The notes under the pieces were generated by a model, which worked only from the letters and a program-made list of their open reading frames with translations, had not been told where the DNA came from and made no database searches. Position numbers and translations under genes: made by a program. From Toxoplasma gondii ME49 (taxonomy: Eukaryota; Apicomplexa; Conoidasida; Eucoccidiorida; Sarcocystidae), in assembly GCF_000006565.2 (NCBI RefSeq), contig NC_031469.1, positions 2,252,583 through 2,316,582 of the forward strand: DNA of 64,000 bases, read 5' to 3'. Positions 57,922 to 64,000 of the stretch are shown one piece after another; the first letter of the stretch is position 1, and every line of letters begins with the position of its first letter.

Positions 57922-59589
57922 GCTCGTGGAAACCCATGACTGCGAATTTGTGTGAGTCAGGCAGTGTTGTCCTCCCTCACCGCCGGTGTTGGCTCTGGCG
58001 TTTTCTGCGCAGTATGTGCGTGCATGGCAGTGGACGAGAGGGGCGAGGCACGCCTGGCTCGCGATGGCCTCCCATGGGTCGGTTGAGGTCGTGCGTCCTG
58101 GCAAGTAGACCGCGAGTCCGTTGATAATGTGAGCGCCATCGCCTTCTGTCGGAGGCTGCAGCGTTTTTTGGATAATTGCGTGGTGAGGTGGCATGCACAG
58201 GTTTGCAGATTCAGTGTGAACTTGACCGGTATCGCCTTGAGTGCGGGTGCGTCCCATGTGGGCGATGACGAGGCAGTGGGTTGTGGTAAGAGGTACTTTT
58301 TATTCAGGCGTTGTAATGTTTCCGATGATATGTGCACTCCGGCTGGTCGTTGGGTACACGTTGCCTCGACAGTGAGGGACGAGTCATTGGGGACTGCCGT
58401 TGGAATCGAACGCATTCGGAGTCGTATGGCAAGAGGTTGTCCATCCTTAACTCGACATATCGGCATTTTGGCTTTTTTTTCGTTGCTCAGGCTGTAGGCA
58501 GAGATGGCTGGTAGCGTTCAACGTTGTGGAAGCGTCTCGGAAAAGAGACCGGGTGACTCAGAGCAAGTGTCGGAAGGGCAGCTGCGGTAGCGGCAGCCTG
58601 CGGGGGACACTGTCACCAGATTCTTGGTGCGATGTTTTAGGTCGAGTAGCAGGTAAAGCTGCCGGATCACGGGCTCTCCGAATTCGTATTATCGGGCGCG
58701 TTTGACACACGGACACAGAGCGGTGAATGTGGTGCCCGGGTTCAGTGCAACATGGCAAATTCGTTAGGTGACACATGCAAGGAGTGAAGTCAGACTATCG
58801 GTGGAGTGTCCGAAATGTAGGAAAAGGCGATACGTGGTCACTTGACGGTCTGTGTGCATGAGCGTTACTTTGCTATGCATTGCAATGTTGCATGCCACAC
58901 ACATCGTCCGGGGAAAGAAGGGGCTTACTGACTACGTAGCCGGCGGGACTGGCTGCGAGCTGTCGAAGATTTTCTGGGTGGTGCTAAACTGGTGCCTTGC
59001 ACCCTTCTGCTTTCTCAATGTTTAGACTGCCGGCGTAGGTAGTGAAGGGTTGGTGGTGCCGGGATCCAGGATCCTTGTTCGGACGGTTTAGCAATCTATA
59101 TACGAACTGCAGCAGTGATGAGGGCGGTGTGCAGCTGTGATGCGCACGATAGTGTAAGCACTCAGATCTGTCTGTGAAGGGTGAGACGCCGACAGCGATA
59201 CGAGGATTGGAGGATTGAGGCGTACAGAGGGAGCAGGCATGCGGGAGTCGCGCATGGTGACGAGCCGCTGCAGCCGAGTATTCGTGAACATGTGGTCACC
59301 CGGTATCCGTGCTTCTGCAGATCGAGCAGGTATGCCCTCGGCATGGTGCCACAGAGTGAAGTGCTCAGGACAATGAGAAGGGACCTGCTTGCGTGTATTG
59401 TTCGACGGGAGGGTCTTTAACGGCGCATCGGAGTCTGCCCGAGACTCTCTGAACGGGGATGGAGTACACTTGTGGCATCACATTCCTAGGTGGATGAGGT
59501 GATTGCGGGCGCTGCTGGCAGGCGTAGTAGTGCGCGGGCAAGGCTGTTTTGCGTCTGCGTCTTTCTGACTGTCAGCTCGCTCACTGTTA
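57922..59589. repeat. Duplicated block X, copy 1
   Basis: About 1.67 kb nearly identical to 60855-62522 (offset 2,933 bp) and, in part, to 63165-63958. Identity rises gradually over 57922-57947 and ends at CAGCTCGCTCACTGT|TAGGCC (copy 2: TAGCTCGCTCACTGT|GGAGAG). A weakly similar older relative of its right part can be seen near 56150-56200 (CCGGTAGGTAGTGAG...GCGCCGG). Confidence 0.93.
57957..58466 (-). CDS. Uncharacterised ORF in block X copy 1
   Basis: A minus-strand ATG frame of 169 codons, starting MPICRVKDGQPLAIRLRMRS, with a Thr/Ser-rich middle and a basic, Ser/Arg-rich C-terminal half. It is among the longest ATG-initiated frames in the window. The same frame is present in copy 2 (60890-61399) with one synonymous difference (AAG/AAA Lys), and in copy 3 up to the gap. 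Two other frames, a 122-codon plus frame (58129-58497) and a 161-codon minus frame (57772-58257), overlap it, so the true frame is open to doubt. There is no signal peptide, membrane segment or known domain. Confidence 0.22.
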   Translation of the reverse strand: MPICRVKDGQPLAIRLRMRSIPTAVPNDSSLTVEATCTQRPAGVHISSETLQRLNKKYLLPQPTASSSPTWDAPALKAIPVKFTLNLQTCACHLTTQLSKKRCSLRQKAMALTLSTDSRSTCQDARPQPTHGRPSRARRASPLSSTAMHAHTAQKTPEPTPAVREDNTA

Positions 59590-60889
59590 GGCCGGTGGTC
59601 GTCATTTTTGTTGCTCTCATTGGTAGATGTTCTTTCCAGAATAGTGATTCCATCGAAGGTAGGTGGGTGTTTGGTAGGAATCGAAGTAAGACTCGTCGGG
59701 GATGTTTCTTACACGGCGCTAGATGGTCCCTGATTGTGGAGTTCTGTCTACGCGGGCGAGATTCCTTTACGGACCGCTACGCTATTCGGCGCAATTTGTG
59801 TGAGGCTGTTGCCACACTGTGGTGTCGTTGCTTGTGATTGACTGCTGGTGTGCTGATTGTTAACGCGTTACAATCAGGTTGTAGGTCATCCGTTCATACT
59901 GGTTTGTAGCAGCAGGGATGTTGGAACAACGTAGCTACGGACGCAAGCGCGTTTGGCGATCCGGAATTGGACCGAACGTTGTTCGTCTAGGGAACCACAA
60001 GAAGAGGGTCGCTGTTTCACTGAAAACCGGGAGTGGTTTAAAGAATGAGTGTTTTGTGCTGGCAAGTCTTGTGCTTGATGAATAATGTTCATATTCGAGG
60101 AGCGCCGTTGTTGAAGGGAGAGACCTCAGTTTCACACTTATACAGGTAGAGTGTCGTGTGTCAGTTGATGAAGAGGGCTGACGTCAATTCCTGCTGTGGT
60201 TGTCGCACCAGATTATTCGCTCCATGGGTTTCGATATGCGCGGTGGCGTCGCGATATCATTCGGATGCTGTATGCCTGATTGGTATTGCCAGGTCGACGG
60301 GGTAAGACACCTGATGCTTTGAGTCGTCTCCAGCAATGGGTCCCGATGTACAGACATCAACCAGCATCAGGCGGGTGACGCAGGCGGTTTCTCAAGGGTG
60401 TGCTGCGTCGAACCTGGCTGCAGAGTCTGCCGACGGCCAGAAATAACGCGCGTTGCTTTAACGTCGGAATAGCCGTCTGCTGCGTCTGCTTTTGTGGCGT
60501 TGTTTGGAATATAGTAGCACAACTATAGGCATGAGCAGATAGATGTCAAAATCGTTCCCGTATTGGGTGACGCGTATCCCTCACAAGCGTAATGTCGCGT
60601 GGCTTGTTTCTGTAGGCTGAGACAGTACGCAGTGGCGATATCGGATCCGCTGCACGCGTTCTCATACCAATACGGGCGTCACCGACGATACGTTTTTTTC
60701 CTGCGGCTTGGGCGTCGTATTGGTTTTTGATGCTATGTTTTCGTGCGACTGCTGCGCTTGAGCGTACGCTAAGGCACGTATGGTCGTTGCATTTCCTGTT
60801 TTCCGCCTTGTTCGACGCACAAGGCGATACCGTCCGTCCACCCAACATGCATAGACTCGTGGAACTCCATGACTCCGAGTTTGTGTGAG

Positions 60890-61399
60890 TCAGGCAGTGT
60901 TGTCCTCCCTCACCGCCGGTGTTGGCTCTGGCGTTTTCTGCGCAGTATGTGCGTGCATGGCAGTGGACGAGAGGGGCGAGGCACGCCTGGCTCGCGATGG
61001 CCTCCCATGGGTCGGTTGAGGTCGTGCGTCCTGGCAAGTAGACCGCGAGTCCGTTGATAATGTGAGCGCCATCGCCTTCTGTCGGAGGCTGCAGCGTTTT
61101 TTGGATAATTGCGTGGTGAGGTGGCATGCACAGGTTTGCAGATTCAGTGTGAACTTGACCGGTATCGCCTTGAGTGCGGGTGCGTCCCATGTGGGCGATG
61201 ACGAGGCAGTGGGTTGTGGTAAGAGGTATTTTTTATTCAGGCGTTGTAATGTTTCCGATGATATGTGCACTCCGGCTGGTCGTTGGGTACACGTTGCCTC
61301 GACAGTGAGGGACGAGTCATTGGGGACTGCCGTTGGAATCGAACGCATTCGGAGTCGTATGGCAAGAGGTTGTCCATCCTTAACTCGACATATCGGCAT
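60890..61399 (-). CDS. Uncharacterised ORF in block X copy 2
   Basis: Copy 2 of the 169-codon frame at 57957-58466, with identical predicted protein. The overlapping minus-strand frame is longer here (60546-61190, 214 codons) because the sequence left of the block is different and lacks its stop. That frame starts without an in-frame ATG near the beginning of the shared block, so it is not preferred. Confidence 0.2.
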   Translation of the reverse strand: MPICRVKDGQPLAIRLRMRSIPTAVPNDSSLTVEATCTQRPAGVHISSETLQRLNKKYLLPQPTASSSPTWDAPALKAIPVKFTLNLQTCACHLTTQLSKKRCSLRQKAMALTLSTDSRSTCQDARPQPTHGRPSRARRASPLSSTAMHAHTAQKTPEPTPAVREDNTA

Positions 61400-62597
61400 T
61401 TTGGCTTTTTTTTCGTTGCTCAGGCTGTAGGCAAAGATGGCTGGTAGCGTTCAACGTTGTGGAAGCGTCTCGGAAAAGAGCCCGGGTGACTCAGAGCAAG
61501 TGTCGGAAGGGCAGCTGCGGTAGCGGCAGCCTGCGGGGGACACTGTCACCAGATTCTTGGTGCGATGTTTTAGGTCGAGTAGCAGGTAAAGCTGCCGGAT
61601 CACGGGCTCTCCGAATTCGTATTATCGGGCGCGTTTGACACACGGACACAGAGCGGTGAATGTGGTGCCCGGGTTCAGTGCAACATGGCAAATTCGTTAG
61701 GTGACACATGCAAGGAGTGAAGTCAGACTATCGGTGGAGTGTCCGAAATGTAGGAAAAGGCGATACGTGGTCACTTGACGGTCTGTGTGCATGAGCGTTA
61801 CTTTGCTATGCATTGCAATGTTGCATGCCACACACATCGTCCGGGGAAAGAAGGGGCTTACTGACTACGTAGCCGGCGGGACTGGCTGCGAGCTGTCGAA
61901 GATTTTCTGGGTGGTGCTAAACTGGTGCCTTGCACCCTTCTGCTTTCTCAATGTTTAGACTGCCGGCGTAGGTAGTGAAGGGTTGGTGGTGCCGGGATCC
62001 AGGATCCTTGTTCGGACGGTTTAGCAATCTATATACGAACTGCAGCAGTGATGAGGGCGGTGTGCAGCTGTGATGCGCACGATAGTGTAAGCACTCAGAT
62101 CTGTCTGTGAAGGGTGAGACGCCGACAGCGATACGAGGATTGGAGGATTGAGGCGTACAGAGGGAGCAGGCATGCGGGAGTCGCGCATGGTGACGAGCCG
62201 CTGCAGCCGAGTATTCGTGAACATGTGGTCACCCGGTATCCGTGCTTCTGCAGATCGAGCAGGTATGCCCTCGGCATGGTGCCACAGAGTGAAGTGCTCA
62301 GGACAATGAGAAGGGACCTGCTTGCGTGTATTGTTCGACGGGAGGGTCTTTAACGGCGCATCGGAGTCTGCCCGAGACTCTCTGAACGGGGATGGAGTAC
62401 ACTTGTGGCATCACATTCCTAGGTGGATGAGGTGATTGCGGGCGCTGCTGGCAGGCGTAGTAGTGCGCGGGCAAGGCTGTTTTGCGTCTGCGTCTTTCTG
62501 ACTGTTAGCTCGCTCACTGTGGAGAGAAGCTTGGTTGTTGGTTTTACGACTGCCTTTGTACATTTCATTCGTTATTCGATGGTCGTGATAGAAGTCG

Positions 62598-62912
62598 ATG
62601 GATGTTTTGTGGAATTATGCCAAAGAATTAGATGTCGTGCCAAAAGCATTTAAGGTGATGCGCTCTGTGCTCCTTGCGTCTCGGTCTTCTATCTCGGCAA
62701 GCGCGAAGCGAGTGCTGCCATCTTCACCAGCCAACACAATGGGTTTAAGACACTTTGCATGTGTTGCTGTTACCCGTACGCCGTTGATACTGCTGATATT
62801 TCGGTGTTGCAACCAGACTGTAGGCTATCAGTACATACTGATACGAGGACTGAAGCAGGGACGTCGCAGAGATATTACCAGAAATGGAAGCGACGCCGCG
62901 ACCAGGAGCTAG
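62598..62912 (+). CDS. Candidate small membrane protein in block Y copy 2
   Basis: Copy 2 of the 104-codon frame at 56675-56989, with identical predicted protein despite one base change. The same caution about the competing minus-strand frame (62615-62812) applies. Confidence 0.18.
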   Translation: MDVLWNYAKELDVVPKAFKVMRSVLLASRSSISASAKRVLPSSPANTMGLRHFACVAVTRTPLILLIFRCCNQTVGYQYILIRGLKQGRRRDITRNGSDAATRS

Positions 62913-63144
62913 GGGGCAGACCAATAGAGTGGAGAGCCATGCGGATGGGGCTGTGATCTGCTGAGCGGAGACGAATTTTGGGGTGTGTTTCCTGTTGTAG
63001 CGGGTTGCAGCGGTAGAGCACAATACTGCTATGGAGGGAGGAGGGACTGAAGGATACGATGTGCCGACTCGAGAAATATCTGCATGTTATTTTTTAGTAT
63101 TGTAGCGGCGAAGAGGCAGTCAGGGGGCCATGACGACGAAGCCA

Positions 63145-63164
63145 NNNNNNNNNNNNNNNNNNNN
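63145..63164. other. Assembly gap (20 N)
   Basis: Twenty N bases between the end of block Y copy 2 and the interior of block X copy 3 (resuming at the base equivalent to 58065). If the order seen at 56381-58065 is repeated here, roughly 840 bp are missing, not 20. Confidence 0.99.
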
Positions 63165-63569
63165 CGATGGCCTCCCATGGGTCGGTTGAGGTCGTGCGTC
63201 CTGGCAAGTAGACCGCGAGTCCGTTGATAATGTGAGCGCCATCGCCTTCTGTCGGAGGCTGCAGCGTTTTTTGGATAATTGCGTGGTGAGGTGGCATGCA
63301 CAGGTTTGCAGATTCAGTGTGAACTTGACCGGTATCGCCTTGAGTGCGGGTGCGTCCCATGTGGGCGATGACGAGGCAGTGGGTTGTGGTAAGAGGTATT
63401 TTTTATTCAGGCGTTGTAATGTTTCCGATGATATGTGCACTCCGGCTGGTCGTTGGGTACACGTTGCCTCGACAGTGAGGGACGAGTCATTGGGGACTGC
63501 CGTTGGAATCGAACGCATTCGGAGTCGTATGGCAAGAGGTTGTCCATCCTTAACTCGACATATCGGCAT
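63165..63569 (-). CDS. Uncharacterised ORF in block X copy 3, cut by the gap
   Basis: N-terminal 135 codons of the same frame as 57957-58466, starting from the ATG at 63569. The C-terminal part lies in the gap. The sequence is identical to copy 2 over the overlap. Confidence 0.18.
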
Positions 63570-63958
63570 TTTGGCTTTTTTTTCGTTGCTCAGGCTGTAG
63601 GCAAAGATGGCTGGTAGCGTTCAACGTTGTGGAAGCGTCTCGGAAAAGAGACCGGGTGACTCAGAGCAAGTGTCGGAAGGGCAGCTGCGGTAGCGGCAGC
63701 CTGCGGGGGACACTGTCACCAGATTCTTGGTGCGATGTTTTAGGTCGAGTAGCAGGTAAAGCTGCCGGATCACGGGCTCTCCGAATTCGTATTATCGGGC
63801 GCGTTTGACACACGGACACAGAGCGGTGAATGTGGTGCCCGGGTTCAGTGCAACATGGCAAATTCGTTAGGTGACGCATGCAAGGAGTGAAGTCAGACTA
63901 TCGGTGGAGTGTCCGAAATGTAGGAAAAGGCGATACGTGGTCACTTGACGGTCTGTGT
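63165..63958. repeat. Duplicated block X, copy 3 (left end lost in gap)
   Basis: About 794 bp nearly identical to 58065-58858 and 60998-61791. It carries the AGGTATTTTTTATTC variant of copy 2, so it is closer to copy 2 than to copy 1. Identity stops at GGTCTGTGTG|ACCATGTG, where copies 1 and 2 continue CATGAGCG. Confidence 0.92.
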
Positions 63959-64000
63959 GACCATGTGAAATTTGCCACACATGTTTGAGGTGGGCGACTG

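Larger units (their letters stand above)
60855..63144. repeat. Chimeric duplicated block X copy 2 + Y copy 2
   Basis: The left 1.67 kb match X copy 1 (57922-59589). The right 0.84 kb match Y copy 1 (56381-57222). The two parts overlap in the ~200 bp shared by both sources (62304-62522), and near-identity switches from X1 to Y1 around GACTGTTAGCTCGCTCACTGT. The block ends at the third gap, one base short (GGGGGCCATGACG versus GGGGGCCATTGACG in copy 1), probably a contig-end error. Confidence 0.92.

Overview
The window looks like subtelomeric or otherwise gene-poor nuclear DNA of a coccidian apicomplexan, most likely a Toxoplasma/Neospora/Hammondia-type parasite. The reasons are a balanced base composition without the CAG runs typical of Eimeria, very low coding density, a long satellite array with roughly 330-bp monomers (Toxoplasma and Neospora carry satellites of this class, such as Sat350/Sat680), and one well-supported two-exon gene with a signal peptide, a membrane segment and an RRLAE motif, the export-processing (TEXEL) signature of Toxoplasma dense-granule proteins. 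No bacterial-style operon, rRNA, tRNA, CRISPR array or telomere tract is visible. The species assignment is inference; no database was consulted.

Layout. Positions 1-5175 are single-copy sequence with no supported gene. Positions 5176-37445 are a tandem satellite array, interrupted by an unrelated 3.4-kb insert lying between two 20-N assembly gaps. The array starts with two degenerate monomers, continues with a homogeneous 327-bp type I block (to about 12.5 kb), then a zone where type I and type II monomers alternate (to about 17.2 kb), then a block dominated by 330-363-bp type II monomers (to 29131, resuming at 32581), and ends in a perfect 349-bp duplication and a degenerate last monomer. 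The insert (29152-32560) is one and a half tandem copies of a 2.24-kb unit that occurs again as a single complete copy at 43647-45884, where it lies between 18-bp direct repeats.

Positions 37446-48060 are mainly single-copy and hold the few plausible genes: a candidate membrane protein (37756-38526), several weak exon candidates, and the two-exon secretory gene at 46944-47706. Positions 48061-64000 are a patchwork of segmental duplications (named V, W/Z and X/Y here) whose copies change abruptly from near-identity to clear divergence, the footprint of unequal crossing-over and gene conversion. A third 20-N gap sits inside this patchwork.

Genes do not form a recognisable pathway. The common theme is secretory or membrane-type small open frames next to rapidly rearranging repeats, as expected for lineage-specific gene families near chromosome ends. 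Apart from the 46944-47706 gene, coding calls are tentative because introns cannot be proven from this sequence alone.
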